64,000 nucleotides of DNA from Emydura subglobosa (GCA_007922225.1 ML679962.1:39595039-39659038); one strand, 5' to 3'. Positions 48,032 to 60,935 are shown, counted from the first letter of the stretch. Made by a program: numbers and translations. The notes: generated from the sequence alone by a model not told the origin.

Positions 48032-51000
48032 CCTAGAGCCAAGGTAACTAAAACAGTTTGGCTAAACTCAAGCAACATTCCCAGTATACTGTCCCCTTTC
48101 TGTAATTAACACGGCCAGCGCTTCCCTGTTGAAGGGTTAACACTATCTCTAACCTGCTGCAAAATGCTTCTGAGTTTGGGAAAACAGCCTGCTGTGTGTT
48201 CCTGCGCTCAGCTTCTCCCTACCCACGCAGGGCACGTGGCCTTCGCAAAGCAGCTGCCCTGACTGCTTGTCCTCCTGGAGTCGGAATCCAGCAACATTAC
48301 AGGGAACCTACCCAAAGCTGCCACACCCAAGTCCAGAAACTTCTGGATTTGCTAACTGTGCAGCTGCCTAGCAACAATGAACCAGCCCAAACTCACTTCT
48401 GCATCCTCACCCTAGCTCTCTTCAAGCCAGATGGCCCTATTAGGCATGTGGGTTACAATTGCATCTGGGGTATTCGCATCCCGTTGTCCTGCCAGTCCCA
48501 GGAAATGACTCCTCTGTTACTTATGGGACCCTCCTCGGGCTAGTGCCTGTCGAGCCTGGTGCGGGGACCGTGTCCAGCACCTGCCTCTGGGCCATGGGAC
48601 ACACAGACGCCTGGTAGTCCGCGGTGTCTGCTTTCACAGTGACACCCCGCAGTGGGACTGTTTATATGATCCGCACTGGAGACCCCTACGCGGTTTCCAG
48701 GCAGCTGGAACCATGGGATTGCATATGAGGGGGGCTGCTGTAAACTCATTTAATCCCATATGACTCGTATCGTGGTAGCACTCAGCAGCCCCAGCCCCCC
48801 TCTGCTGGGCACAGCCCAGACCAACTAGAGAGACAGTCCCAGCCCCAAAGAACGTCCTGGTGACGGGGCGGGACAGCAGGCGGCTACAATAGAGAGCGGC
48901 GTAGCCAGGTCACAGTGACATGAGCCTCAGCAGCAGCACCACAGCTCACCAGCTGCCAGCTGCCTGGGGGTGTGCTAATGTCAATGGACTAAAGGGCCCA
49001 GAGACTCCGAGGCGTTAAGTGGCCCCTGTCCCCTAGAACACAAGCCTGTTCACGTGGGGTTGGGTTCACGTGCCGACACCGTAGCCTGCTGGGCCCATGG
49101 CAAAGACACCATTGAAAAGCTGCCTGACCTTGGAGTCGACACAGAAAAGAGCCAAGCAGCTGAAAAGCGAAGTAGGCGGCCGTTAGCGGGCAGCCTGTTG
49201 GATGGCATTCAAGGGGTAATAACTGTTCTCCTCGGGGTGCGGGGGGAGAAGATGTTTGTGCTGCTGTGGTGGTTGTTAACAGTCCCAGCCAGCTTCCTTG
49301 AAGACAAAACACACAGAAAAGAACAGCCAACAGCAGACTGAAAATGCAGCTTCTGTCTCTGGTTCTCAGCTGCAGCCTCTGCTGGAGGAACACAGGCCCA
49401 GCACTGGGTCGCCTGAGACGCGGGCATGTCTGCGCAGCATTTTGGAGCCGCAGAAGTGATCCTCACAGCCTGGAGCAACAGACTCGGGCTAGGCAGTTCT
49501 CTGAGGTTACAGCTCCGGGCTCCAGGCCTCAGAGCCCAATCTGCAGCCTGAGTTGCATTTTCACAGCGCTAGGGTGAGCCCGGCTAGCCCAGGTCAGTCC
49601 ACCCAGGCTGGGAGGTGAGCTCCTTCGGGTGGTGTAGCTCTGTCCTCCCAGACCTGCAAACTGGGCCCAGCCCTGGGCTGCCTCTCAGGCCACGGCTCGA
49701 AGCAGGGTGTCAAAGAGACGCTTGTGGCTGGCTCAGCCAGGCTCTTGTGAAACAGAGGTGGAAGGTGAGGGCTAGTTCAGAGAAGAAATGAAGTGGGAAG
49801 AAAGGTGGCCCACCAGGCAGGGCGGAGCAGGAGGTCAGCTCTCACCGCCCTGCTGCTGAGGGAGGCAGCAGCGGCAGCTGGTCCTGCTCACCAGCCTTGT
49901 CTCGGGCTCAGGGCACCGAAGGCCCAGCCAGGGCACACTGGAGCTGAGCTCCAGGAGACGATGGGCCGTGCAGTCCGGGGCAAGGCTGACTTCTTCCCGT
50001 CCCCCCGCCCGGCGTTTTCATCCCCCGCCTCTTGGTGAGGAGCCCAGAGGGCGGAATAGCCCCCGCCCCTCGTTATTTTGTCCACCAATTAGGCCTAATT
50101 TCTGACACCCCCATTGCGCTTAACTAATTGCTGGCTCCATTCGTCTTCGTTTGCCAGCTGCAGTCTCACCCCAGGGCTCAGCTGGTCCATTGGCTGGATT
50201 CCGTCTGTCTGTCTGTCCCGCCAGCACGCGTGGGATTCTCCCCGCTGTCCACGTCTGCGCTCCTGCCTGGCAGGCCTGCTCGCCCACTTGCCCAGCCCAG
50301 GGCAACGTGGCACAGGAGCGTTGCAGGGTGGGCTAAAGGGTGACACCGAGGAGGTGCAGCGCGTGTTTATAGGCAGCCCCTCCCGGAGGTGGGGAGCCGG
50401 GGGGACCATGACGCTGTTTGCTGGACACGGTGCCGGTCATTGGCAGAGCAGAGGGAGAGTCGACGCCCGCCACAGGGCTAGTCCACTGGTCCCACGGGCT
50501 CTTCTTAAAGGCAGGCAAAGAGGCTGAAAGGTGCTGTCCATCTTCCCCAGCCAGCCATCTCTGCCACTGCTCCCACCGGAGACCCCCAGCTCTGGGCGCC
50601 CCCCACAAACCACCCTGCTAGTCCAGTCCTGCCCCACAGCTCCCCCAGCTGGGCACCTCCCTCTCCACATAGCTCCGGGAATGAGCCTCAGACCCCTGCT
50701 GCACCCAACCTGCTCTGCCTGCCCTTGGCCCCCTCCCCCACAGCCCCGCGGCTGGCCCTCACCCTCAATTTACACTGCCGCTCTCACACTAGCCCTCCTC
50801 CCCCTGCCCTGCACCGCTGGGCAGCAGCCGCTGGGCACCACTGGTCCCTGGGCACTGGCTCCCCCCTATTCCCACAGAAGCAGAGCTGCTGCTATTTCAG
50901 TGACCTACTGGGAGAGAAACTCGGATGGAAATTGACATCAATCTAGTCAGGATCCTGTTGCCATAGAAACATTAATGCTCATACTCCAGTCTCCTGCAGG

Positions 51001-51456
51001 CTGGCGCTCCAGCAGTGCCCTGCTCACAGCCCAGGCTGCAGCGTGGCCTGCGCTCTGCCAGCCCTGCCGCTACCTCATGGCAACGTGCGCACACCTAGAA
51101 CAGGTGCCTCCTGGCCGAGGGCACCCGCCTACCCAGCTCGGGCCTATCTGCTCCCCTGTGGCCCCATCCGGCCCACTCAGCGCTGCACCCCTCTGCTCCA
51201 TGACAGGGGTCTCCTGTCTCCCACGGTGACTATCTGAAAGAGCGACGCAAGGCAGCACGTTCCTCTGGCCCTGAACAAGGCGCTCTAGCAGAATAGGGAA
51301 CCTCTGTTACGCCCTAAAGCTGATTCTTTCTCTGCTTCACTACAGAGCTTCTGCCTAGAACCACCTCACCCCCCATCCTGCAGATTTAAAGAAACACCAC
51401 ACATACCCTCTCTGCCTCTGCTCTGCCCGCACACAGCGTTAACAAGAATTAATTTG

Positions 51457-52251
51457 TGTGCAGGGCAGGCATAGGATACAGAGCGACCTAGACGCATTGG
51501 AGGACTGGGCCAAAAGAAATCTGATGAGGTTCAACAAGGACAAGTGCAGAGTCCTGCACTTTGGACGGAAGAATCCCATGCACAGCTACAGACTGGGGAT
51601 CGACGGGCTAGGCAGCAGTTCTGCAGAAAAGGACCTGGGGTTTACAGTGGATAAGAAGCTGGATATGAGTCAGCAGTGTGCCCTGGTTGCCAAGAAGGCT
51701 AATAGCATATTGGGCTGCATTAGTAGGAGCATTGCCAGCAGATCGAGGGAAGTGATTATTCCTCTCTATTCGGCATTGGTGAGGTCAAATCTGGAGTATT
51801 GTGTCCAGTTTTGGGCCCCCCACTACAGGAAGGATGTGGACAAATTGGAGAGAGTCCAGCAGAGGGCAACAAAAATGATGAGGGGGCTGGAGCTCATGAC
51901 TTATGAGGAGAGGCTGAGGGAACTAGACTTGTTTAGTCTGCAGAAGAGAAGAATGAGGGAGGATTTCATAGCAGCCTTTAACTACCTGAAAGGGGGTTCC
52001 AGGAAGGATGGAGCTAGGCTGTTCTCGGTGGTGGCAGACGACAGAACAAGGAGCAATGGTCTCAAGTCGCAGTGCGGGAGGTCTAGATTGGACATTAGGA
52101 AAACCTTTTTCCCTAGGAGGTGGTGAAGCCCTGGAATGGGTTACCTAGGGAGGTGGAATCTCCATCCTTAGAGGTTTTAAGGCCCAGTATGACAAAGCCC
52201 TGGCTGGGATGATTTAGCTGGGGTTGGTCGTGCTTTGAGCAGCGGGTTGGA
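51457..52251 (+). mobile_element. CR1 LINE fragment with long intact reading frame
   Basis: A 222-codon open frame (51458-52126) encodes the end of the CR1 reverse transcriptase: [77 protein letters not shown]. It is the best-preserved copy in the window, so comparatively young. The 3'UTR is cut short and abuts a minus-strand LINE piece. Confidence 0.92.
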
Positions 52252-52254
52252 CTC

Positions 52255-52530
52255 TCTGCTTCCCAGACCAGAGTCTCCCATCCCGGCAGTATGGCCTGTG
52301 GACTGTGTTCCTTGATGTATAACGTTACATTTGGCCATATTAAATCACTGTTTGCTTGTGTCTAGCTTACAGAGCATCCTGACTGCTTGGTATCAGTGAC
52401 CTGGTCTCTTCATTATTCACGTTCCGGCAGTCTATATCAGTGATGATTTTACATTCAATTTCAGGTCACTGATAAAAATGCTAACTAGCATAGAGCCAAG
52501 AACTGAGTCCCGTGGGAACTCACTGGAAAA
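52255..52530 (-). mobile_element. LINE reverse-transcriptase fragment
   Basis: Reverse strand of TTCATTATTCACGTTCCGGC, AGGTCACTGATAAAAATGCT and ATAGAGCCAAGAACTGAGTC corresponds to the block around the conserved QGSVLGP..FNIF motif and the ADD site of the CR1-group LINE also seen at 1619-2395. Sequence to about 53060 is AT-rich and probably continues a repeat, but I cannot name it. Confidence 0.6.
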
Positions 52531-53873
52531 ACACCCTCTCAATGCCAGTGTTGGTATTTCTTTTGTTCTTAATATACTTAAACCCTTCTTCTTGTCTTTC
52601 ACTCTGCTAGCTGTAAGATTTCTCCTAGCATCCCTTGGCTTCCTCTCTTACCAATTTTCTAAAACTCCTAGCGTCCGACTGATATTTGTTACTATTCACT
52701 TTCTCTTTCTCCCATTTACTGTAGGTTGTGTTTTACAGCAGCCTTCCCTTTCCCACGAATGCAAGTCATTTTTTAGCACTACGCCTTTCTCCCCTGATTG
52801 AGGCTCTTTGGACAGCTGGTGCCGTGTTCTTAAATGATTCTCAATTATCATCAGCATTTTTCTGATTAAAGTCTTCCTCCCAGCTGATTTGGCTCAGAAT
52901 TGTTTTCAGCTTTGTGGAACTGGCCCTTTTGACGCACCCAGGGTGTGTATCAGTGCTCTGGACTTTACTCTGTTTGCCCATTACCCATGCCGAGCTCATG
53001 GTTACTTCTATGTGAGCTACCACTAAGTTTAGTTCCTCTGTATCTGCCCTGCCCACTGGTTGGAGGTCTGGGGCAGGGCTCCATCACCATCCTGGTTCAT
53101 GACGACACAGAGACCACACATGCTGGCTGCAGGTGGGGCACAGCTGCTCCCCTCTGTGAGCTGGACCCTGCCCTGGGAGTGTCACCAACCCCAGCAGTGC
53201 AACAACCACTGATTTTTACATAGCTAAAAATGCCATGATTTAGTGCTGTCTTCTGATTATTGCCCGACCCCCTCCCCACCTCCTGCCCCAGGCTCTGTGA
53301 CAATTAGTGGGACCAATTAATAACCAGAAACAAACATGACTTCAGCCACTGCAACTCCAACATCAATCACATTTTGCCCCCCCGCAGACTGACATCTACC
53401 CCACTCCCAATCAACTCTGCAATCCCCCTGCCCCACATCTGCCCCATGCCTCCAGCCCCTCTGCTCCTCATGCGTCCTAGACACCTGCCTCCCTACTGCA
53501 CCAACCTGTCTCCCCCAGCCCCAGTGTCATTGCCTAGTGCCTACCCCCCGCCACTGTTAGTGGCCAGGTCCTCCCCAGCCACGGACACAAGATGCCTCTC
53601 TGGGCCTTCAGAGCCCCTCTTCGCAGCTCTCGTGCTCTGAGCACCCGTCTGTGGGTGTCCCCTGGGATCAGGACTACGGGTCAGACCCAGGCTGTCTGGG
53701 AGCCATGCTGGGCATTGCACTGCCCATCTCCCTTTCAGCAGGGCTCCGAGCAGGCGCGGCTGGTGCCAAAGGGGAGATTGGAGGGTGTGCACCAACCCTG
53801 CTCACCTCTGCGCCAAGGAATGGGGATCAGGCACTTGCGGCCATATGGGGCCTGGGAAAGAAGACGAATGGGT

Positions 53874-54020
53874 AGGGTGATCAGCCATCCTCTTCTGGCT
53901 GGGACGGTCCCTTTTTTAAGGTCCTGTCCCCGCCATCCCAACTTTTTTTGGCAAAATTGGGCATTTGTCCCATTTGATCAGTTGTCAAGAGCCAACGGGA
54001 CAGATGTCCAGTTTTGCCAG
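53874..54020. mobile_element. MITE-like repeat related to the 47910 family
   Basis: GGGTGATCAGCCATCCTCTT, GGACGGTCCCTTTTTTAAGG and GGGCATTTGTCCCATTTGAT resemble diverged copies of GGGTGACCAGATGTCCC-type elements. Ends not defined. Confidence 0.4.
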
Positions 54021-54439
54021 AAAAGTGGGGTGCGACCCCTAGCAGGGTGCGGAGGAATGTGCGGGGGACGCACGGCAACGCCAGCCCCGGGCAGGAGGGA
54101 GGGCTTGGGCGAGCTGCTGAGGCTGGCCCAGCTCCACACAGGCAGGCGGGCCGCAGGGGTGGCTGGCTGGCTGACTGGCTCTGGCTGGCCCCATGCGCAG
54201 GGTGGGCGCTCGATGGCAGGGGCGGCTCGACCAGGCCCCACGTGTGGGGGCGAAGGGCTCAGGCCGGCCCCACGGGAGGACACTGGGCGAGAGGGCTGGA
54301 GACCAGTGCGCTCACCAGGACAGCCCCGGGGTGTGATGCCCATCAGTGCCCAGGCCCGGCCCGTGCTGTCTGAGCACAGGCTGTGCGGGGGAGCTGAGCA
54401 CCGGCACATGCTGGGCGCCGATCTCTGTCCTGCGAGTTG

Positions 54440-54730
54440 AGTCTGACCTGGTGCCTAACACAGGCCCCGATGTCTCTGAATTCACTCCTCTTCGAACCAG
54501 TGCAGATCGTCTAGAAAAACAACCGACCGACCTCAGCAATTGTTGGTGACTGAACCTACCACGACCTTGGGAATTATTCCAGCGGCTGATTATTGCCACT
54601 GTTGAAAACTCGGGCCTTCTTCCTAGTCTGAATTTGTCTCGTTTCAGCTTCCAGCCACTGGATCCTGATCGACCGTTTCCTGCAGAGCCTGTCTTATCCC
54701 CTTCCTGCTCCCACGCAGGTACTGACTGGC
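54440..54730 (-). mobile_element. CR1/L2-group LINE 3'UTR fragment
   Basis: Reverse strand of GGAATTATTCCAGCGGCTGA, CGGGCCTTCTTCCTAGTCTG and GTTTCAGCTTCCAGCCACTG, the same 3' segment seen at 860-920 and 1619 onward. Confidence 0.6.
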
Positions 54731-54809
54731 TGACCCCTTCACCTGCTCTTTGTGACGCTAGCTGGGCTGAGCTCTGGTGTGCTAACAGGCCCTGTGCATT
54801 TACCGCACC

Positions 54810-55370
54810 CTGAGTTTACCTGGGAAAGGCAGGCGATGTCGCAATAACCTAGAACAACAAATGGTGGTGGTGAAATGGGAGACGGGCGGCGTCAGGCCAC
54901 GCAAAAAGGCCTGATTGAACTCAAGGACTGTGTTAAGATCAGGCCAGGTAAACAAGAGGCGTGTGGGACTGGAAATCAACAAACTGAAATTGGGGGATCA
55001 GAAAGTAGGCCTAAGTGGTGGCCAAAGTAACCTGGGGGTGGCTATTCCACCCATCACTCCCTTCTGAGGTCCTCACAGTGAAACACACGCAAGTCGGGGG
55101 GAATCAGGGCAGACACTGGCTGACTGAAAAAGGGGGAAGAAGAGATGCCATGGGGCTCCTGAGAGATGTCCTGAGTCAGGCCCGGGACAGCGAGCTGGGT
55201 GACCCCCCATCTCCACTGGCTTTGGCCAAATCCAAACGCCAGCAGGGATGTGAGACTTTTTGTCCCCACCCCGCCCCATGTGGCTTTTTCTTTGATCCCA
55301 TATTTCTTCCCTTTCCTATCCCTCTTTCTTCTGCTCCGCTGTAAGGAGCGTCTGGCTTAGCCCATCAGGC
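54810..55370. mobile_element. Unclassified interspersed repeat
   Basis: AACAACAAATGGTGGTGGTG, AAGGACTGTGTTAAGATCAG and GACACTGGCTGACTGAAAAA are familiar sauropsid repeat text; a gag-like fragment is possible, but I see no diagnostic motif. Confidence 0.35.
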
Positions 55371-57404
55371 TGTGTTTGCAGCACTGCTGCAGGTCTGTGG
55401 ACGCAGGTCTGGAGGAGCTCTCTCTCCTCTGCCACCTAGCGACGAGCGGGGGGAAAGACCTCAGGTGCGGCCCACATTCGCACGCGCACGCTCCCCTGCA
55501 TGGGGCTCAGCAGACAGAGCGTGGCGGGTTTGGCCAGTTTTGGAAGCAGGGTGAAGTGTGGCTTGCCTTGATGGACATGTTGAGGGTAGCAGGCTGTGCT
55601 TAGCCGGCCCGAACGGAGGGTCACCCCCATAACCTCGCTCGCGAAGCAGGCGCTAGTAATGCCAGCCCCAGCTCAGGGCAGAGTGGAGGTGGGGGGTGCT
55701 ACAGTTAGGGGCCAGAGGTGGCCCTCAAAGCCATTTGACACTCCTCCCTGAGGTGGTTTTTCCTCAACCTCACTGATAGGTTGACGTCAGGTGGCTGAAC
55801 CTTAGAGCAGGGGTGGAGATGGTGCTGCAGTGAAAAGACAACCCAGGAGATGCAGTAGCAGAAAGGTTCTCCACAAGAGAGCTGAAATCCCTGAGAACCA
55901 GGCCAAGGGGACAAATGTCACCAGCGAAGAGACTAGCAAGCAGAGGGGTTTTCTTTTCAGGACTCTCGAAGAAAAGTCCTGTTGCTCTGACCAAAGCAGG
56001 AACTAACAGCAGCAGGCAGGTTCCTGGCTCAGAAATCAGCGCTTGCCTTTCCAGCAAGCACTCTGTCTCAGCTTCCTTGGCTCCTGCAGGCTCACCCCCG
56101 CTCGCTTCTCTGCCTCTCACACACAGACACACACAGCTGCAACCGCTCAATCCCCAAGCTCCTGTTTGCACTCGGTCCCCAGGAAAACCCCTCCTGCCAC
56201 AGGGTTTAGCTTCTGATGCCTTTGCCAAGCAGCGCCACGCCTTGGGCAGTGGCTTCCTGGTGCCTGCGCTCTGACTACATGAATTAGCTGGATGAGGTTA
56301 GCTCACCCATCAATGGTGACTGGGTCTATAGATCGAAGACTTGCTTTGCTTGACGGCCGCCGTTCACAGCGCCCAGCAGAGCAGGGGCTGTGGAGCACTA
56401 CTGCTCGGCGTGTTCTAGGAGCAGGCTGATGGGTGGGCGGAGATGCAGAGATGGACCATCCCTGGGGTCATCGACACTGGATGGCCATGCCATTGCTGCT
56501 GACACTCCTTGCAAAGGCTGGCCATCAGGACAGGTCCCCACCCTCTCCGCACGGACCCTACCTGCAGGGTTTTCAATGTGACTGGTACTGAATTTCTTCC
56601 GTGGGTGCTGGAATTCACAGCGACAGACTGGGGCCCGCACGTCATCCAGACAGACGGAGCCAGGCTGAGCCAGGAATCCCGCGATGCCCCGCGGCTGCCC
56701 ACAGCCTGGCTGTAACACCTGGGTAAGGGTGGGTGCCCTGATCTATGCATGCTCCACCCTGCCCATCATTGCTCCAGCTTCACCCTAACTGCACACGCTG
56801 TCGGCACTGCACCACCCCGCACTTGGGTTCTTGTGCAACCCCTTCCCACCCCTGGGCATGATCAGCACCCACCACATGAGACAATTGCCAGGGAGCACCT
56901 GCTGAGTAATTTGTTCCCCTGGACAGCCCAGATCCCGGCAGCCATGGGATTAGACTGGGCCAATGTCACCGCCTGAGACGGGGGCCCTTTCATGGCCAGC
57001 TACTCTTCTGGTTGGGTCAGCGAGCTGGACCTAGGGCAGGAGAGTGGTATTTCCAAGGGGGCAGTGCAGCCCTGGGCATGGGGGAGGGGTTTGGCTCAGG
57101 ACATGGGTGGTTCCCAGGCACTGGGCAGGGTCTCACGCAGCCCAGGCACATCCTCATTCTGGGGCAGGGGCAGGTGCTCAGGTGGGGTGGTTGAGGGCAG
57201 AGGTCAGGCCGTTCCCAGTTGGGGCGTTTGGCCCAGTTACAGCCATGGAGACTGAGACAGACGGAGAAGCCAAGACCGTTCAGAGAGGAGGCAAATAAGG
57301 GGAGAGAGGGACCCAGAGCGATGACTGGTTTGGAGAAGGGAGATCAGGCATCCCCATTCACCCTGGCTCACAGCACGAGACCAAGGGCCAGTGCAGGGAC
57401 ACCG

Positions 57405-57530
57405 GAGGGCAGCACACTTAGATGGAGAGAAGGAAATGCTTTTTCACACAACCCACGATTGATCTGTGGAACTCACTGCCACAAGGTGTCTCTGAGGCAG
57501 GATCCTCTCCCCACTCCTCCTCAACGAGGC
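57405..57530 (+). mobile_element. LINE fragment
   Basis: AAATGCTTTTTCACACAACC, GATCTGTGGAACTCACTGCC and ACAAGGTGTCTCTGAGGC match the terminal coding segment of an L2/CR1-group LINE. Confidence 0.55.
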
Positions 57531-59539
57531 GTGGGTGCCTGAGGAGATGTGCTCTGCACCCCCCGCCCGGGGCTCTGGGCCTGCCACGAGGAAGTGGCAA
57601 GCGCCTGCTAAAGGCTGTCGCCTGCCAAAGTGAAGGAAGCAGGTAGCTGGGCCCGGCTTCGTTCCCAGCGAGTGCTCAGGCCCAGCCTGCCAACACTGCC
57701 CTAGGACGAGGGAGCAAGGTGCAAAAGCCCCTCACGCGAGACATTCATTCACTCCCCAGTGCCCCGGCCTGGCTGTTTCGAGCCACCGATCCCGGCGCTG
57801 CCCCTCCTGGAGACGCGGCAGCCGAGGCGGGAAAGCAGCTCAGGGCTGGGGTAGCAGGGCTGCGGGGCGGGACGGAGGGGCTCTAATTGTTTTCCGGCGT
57901 GCAGACCCCAGGACACAGCGCAACAAACAGCCTCGCTCGACTCCCCTGGGCCAGCCACGAGCCAACGACTGGACAGGGGCCTCCTCGGGGCAGAGCTGAA
58001 ACTGGGCAGCTGGCAAAGGCCTCTCGCAGCTCTCTCACACGCCTCCCATCCCCACAGCATGCCCACACGCGCCCCCCAGCTGCAGCACACGCCCAGACAT
58101 ACCCACACACCCCCTGGCCGCACAGGCCCAGTGGCTCCTAGAGCCACTCCCTACAGAAGCAGATTGTTTGTGATATGCCGGGGGTCTCATGATTTGGTCC
58201 AGAGGAACCAGCCCCCAGAGATGGCCCGTCAGGCCTATGGGCTGGGCCCATCACTCCCTTTAGATCCCCCAGTGCAGCTCCCTCCTCCCTGCCCCAAGCG
58301 GAGTGAGCGCTGGCTCCGTAGACCCTGCCACAGGCAGAGACCCCCCCGGCACGTTGCCTCCCCTCAGCCCGCGCTGCACCCACTGCTGTTGCCGGCACGG
58401 TCTCGGCTCCAGCAGGTCATTCAGCTACGCCCTGCCAGCCAGCCAGCCTTACCAGGCCAGGCCGCCACAGCACCATGCACGGCCCCCAGCATGGGGCTGG
58501 CCTGTCCCCCAGCACCTGTGCACTCACGTCAGGGCATGGGGCAGCCGCTCACCTGGCCAGGGAGAAGTGCTCGGGCCGGCACCTGTCCCGTGTGCTGCAT
58601 CCAGATACCGCGGTGACGGGCAGCAGAGTCCAGCAGAAAACCTGCCGAACCAGAGCTGACTGCAACCTCCTCCCTGCCGCCTGCACACGAGCCCTGCTGG
58701 GGACAGCCCGAGAGCCCCACGCGAGCACCTCCTGCCAGGGGGCCTGGCATGCCCCAGCCCCACGTAAGGGGCGTGCTGCCTGGGCCCACAGCATGGCCAA
58801 GCTGCTCAGAGCACCCTGAGCCAGCCTGCCACGCACCCTCTCAGCAGCAACGAGGGGGGGTCCCGGGCCGCCCGTCCCAGCCACAGCGGGACATGACAGG
58901 CACGGCAAGACCCAGCCCAGCCCCGCATGTTCGCCCTGCACGGAGCCAGTGCAGGGGTGCCCTCTCTGGACAGCAGCTGGTCGCACGGAGCACTGCAGCT
59001 ATGGTGGCCAGCGTAGTGCCCCCGCCACAGAGCCGTGCAGGACAGCACCAGGCAGAGCCCCCCAGCCATCCCTGCCCCACCACGCCCTGCCCCGCCCCGC
59101 CGACTCACCCGCTCACTGCTGCAGGCCTGCAGCCTCCTCCTGCCTGTCCAGGGGCAGCTGCGCCAAGGCTGGTTCGGTCCCTGTGTCCCGAGGCTGCCCG
59201 CCAGGCGGGGCTGTGCTCCCCACCCACACAGCCGTGCTGTGACGCCCAGCGCCCCGACGGGCTGGGGTAGCCACGTCAGGAAGGGCCGCCCAGCCTGACC
59301 CCTCCGCCCCAGCATCGCCACGAGCACCTGCACGGCTCCAGCCTGCCAGGAGCAAGGCAGAGCCAGCAACACCCCAAGCCTCCCCGTGGGGCTGAGTGCT
59401 TCGCGCACCGCTGGGCACCCCGCCACGCCCCGCAGAGCCACACACCAGGGAGCAGGCCAGGCTTAGACACCCTCCCCCACACCCAGCCCTGCTGCTTTGC
59501 TCAGGCACAGGCTGGGTTGCTCATTAGCAGCCCTGCAGC

Positions 59540-59578
59540 CACCTGGTGCTGCCTATTTATGGGCCAGGCTGGCAGCTG
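59540..59578 (+). promoter_or_regulatory. Candidate core promoter of the GPR143-like gene
   Basis: A TATA-like CTATTTAT (59553-59560) lies 72 nt before the start codon, with E-box hexamers CACCTG (59540-59545) and CAGCTG (59573-59578). The CATGTG or CACGTG M-box used by MITF at melanocyte promoters is not seen in the nearest 100 nt. Confidence 0.35.
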
Positions 59579-59631
59579 AGCCCCTGGTTCCCCTGGCCAC
59601 AGGGAGCAGGGCCCGGCCCGGCCCACGCCCC

Positions 59632-59893
59632 ATGGCCTCGCCGCAGCTCCTGCGGTTCTGCTGCCCGCCGGGCAGTCCTGCAGCGGAGCTGGTGCGGCAT
59701 TTCCACCCGCAGCTGTGGAACGGGCTGTGCCTGGGTAGTGCGGGGCTCGGCCTGGCCGGGCTGCTGCTGCAGGCTCTGGCCCATGGCTGCCGGGGCCGTG
59801 GCAGGCTGGCTGGCCCAGGCTCCGAGAGGAGGCTTTGCCCGGCCCGGGGGCTAGGAGCTGTCCTTGCTGCCAGCTGCTGGCTAGGCACTGCAG
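59632..59893 (+). CDS. GPR143L: GPR143 (OA1)-like receptor, exon 1
   Basis: The nine exons from 59632 to 62484 join in phase into a 432-codon frame, against 404 residues and nine exons for human GPR143. GPR143 is a seven-transmembrane receptor of melanosomes in pigment cells, reported to respond to L-DOPA and signal through G proteins to melanosome size control. Exon 1 starts MASPQLLRFCCPPGSPAAEL, close to the MASPRL..FCCP start of GPR143, which fixes the start codon. TM1 lies around residues 29-50 and TM2 begins at the exon end (GLGAVLAASCWLGTAG). Donor GTGAGA, phase 1. Overall similarity looks like 40-50%, so paralogue rather than orthologue is the better reading; neither product nor activity is proven. 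Confidence 0.88.
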
Positions 59894-59982
59894 GTGAGAG
59901 CAGGCGCCTGCCCGGCTGCACTGCGCCCCGCTGCTGGGCTGGCTCGCATGGGGCTGCCCCTCTGCTTTCCTCTTTCCACCAG

Positions 59983-60092
59983 GCATTCTGGGCCGCTCCG
60001 TGCTGTGGCTAACAGCCTCCCCCGGCTCTGCAGGCCAGCCACCAGTGAATGGGACGGCAGCGTTTGCTGGGCCGCTCTGCATTGCGGCCGTG
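59983..60092 (+). CDS. GPR143L: GPR143-like receptor, exon 2
   Basis: Acceptor TTCCACCAG, donor GTACGT, ends in phase 0. Residues 88-124: GILGRSVLWLTASPG (end of TM2), a short extracellular loop with an N-glycosylation sequon NGT at residue 110 in the same loop as the NHT sequon of GPR143, and the start of TM3. Confidence 0.9.
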
Positions 60093-60245
60093 GTACGTGG
60101 CATGACCCCTGGCTCCTCTGGGTACCCGGCGTGTGCGGGGTCCTGGCACAGGGGAGCAGGGCTGGAATAGCGGGGGGGTGGCAGAGCTGTGTGGGGCATG
60201 GGCCGGGGGCAGGGCACACCCCGCTGACCTCTCCCTTGCCCTCAG

Positions 60246-60340
60246 ACGTGGGTGCAGTACTTCTACACGGCTCACTTCTGGGCCTTGTTCTGCTACGCGC
60301 TGGAGGCTGTTCGGCTGCTGCGGAGACCTGCAGGCTGCAG
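60246..60340 (+). CDS. GPR143L: GPR143-like receptor, exon 3
   Basis: Acceptor TTGCCCTCAG, donor GTAGGG, ends in phase 2. Encodes TWVQYFYTAHFWALFCYALE (TM3) and AVRLLRRPAGC (second cytoplasmic loop), aligning with the MWIQLLYS..FWWLFCYAVD block of GPR143. Confidence 0.93.
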
Positions 60341-60658
60341 GTAGGGCCAGGCTGCTTCCCTCGCGCTCCCTCGCCCTTCAGGCAGATCAACGCCCTTCCC
60401 CAGTCCTCGGAGGATGCAGCCCCTCCGCGGCTCTGCTCCATGCCAGCAAGGACTCCATTACCTGCCCCATTCATTCCCACGCCCTCCTGCATGTCCCCAG
60501 CCTGGCTGCAGGGTGCCCAGCCATGGCCTGGCCCCCGGATGGCCCTGCACCCGGCGGGAAGGCCAGCGCAGAGGCTCTGGGGCAGCCAGGGCTGGGTTCA
60601 GGCCAGGAGCTGTGCTGTGAGCAGGCCTGGCCAGCCACTCTCCTCTTGCTCTGCTCAG

Positions 60659-60751
60659 GTCCGTGGCTCCCTACTACCTGCTGTGCTGGGGAGTGTCCAG
60701 CACCCAGTGCCTGTGGGGCATCCAGCAGCTCCTGTCCCCTGCCCGTGACAG
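60659..60751 (+). CDS. GPR143L: GPR143-like receptor, exon 4
   Basis: Acceptor CTGCTCAG, donor GTAAGC, ends in phase 2. Encodes SVAPYYLLCWGVSSTQCLWG (TM4) and IQQLLSPARD of the second extracellular loop. Confidence 0.9.
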
Positions 60752-60825
60752 GTAAGCTGCAGCCCCTGCCCTGCCCGCCCCGCCCCTGCCCTGTCACAGG
60801 CTCATGCAGGTGCCTTCTCCCCCAG

Positions 60826-60935
60826 CTGTGCCGCGTGGCACCCGCTGACTGTCTGTCACTACGTGGCTGCGTATGTGCCGCTCGCTCTGGTCCTGCTGGT
60901 GAACCCGCTGCTTCTCTCCAGGGCGCTCCGTGCAG
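60826..60935 (+). CDS. GPR143L: GPR143-like receptor, exon 5
   Basis: Acceptor CTCCCCCAG, donor GTGAGC, ends in phase 1. Encodes CAAWHPLTVCHYVAAYVPLA and LVLLVNPLLLSRALRA, the TM5 block matching HYVTMYLPLLLVLVANPI of GPR143. Confidence 0.92.

Larger units (their letters stand above)
40776..59550. other. Intergenic region, repeats but no supported gene
   Basis: No splice-linked coding exons with recognisable protein were found on either strand. Bases 40900-42540 are C-rich then G-rich unique-looking sequence; 42600-45500 is rich in homopolymers and minisatellites; 45640-57530 carries interspersed repeats; 57600-59550 is GC-rich and featureless to my eye. The connexin gene GJB1, which follows NLGN3 in mammals, is not present: its single long coding exon would be obvious. 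Confidence 0.65.

Noticed and set aside
53592..54440. 282-codon plus-strand frame
   Set aside because: Runs through a MITE-like repeat (53874-54020) and has no recognisable domain.
40776..59550. Expected neighbour GJB1 (connexin 32)
   Set aside because: Its coding sequence is a single long exon with an obvious start and transmembrane pattern, and nothing like it is present.
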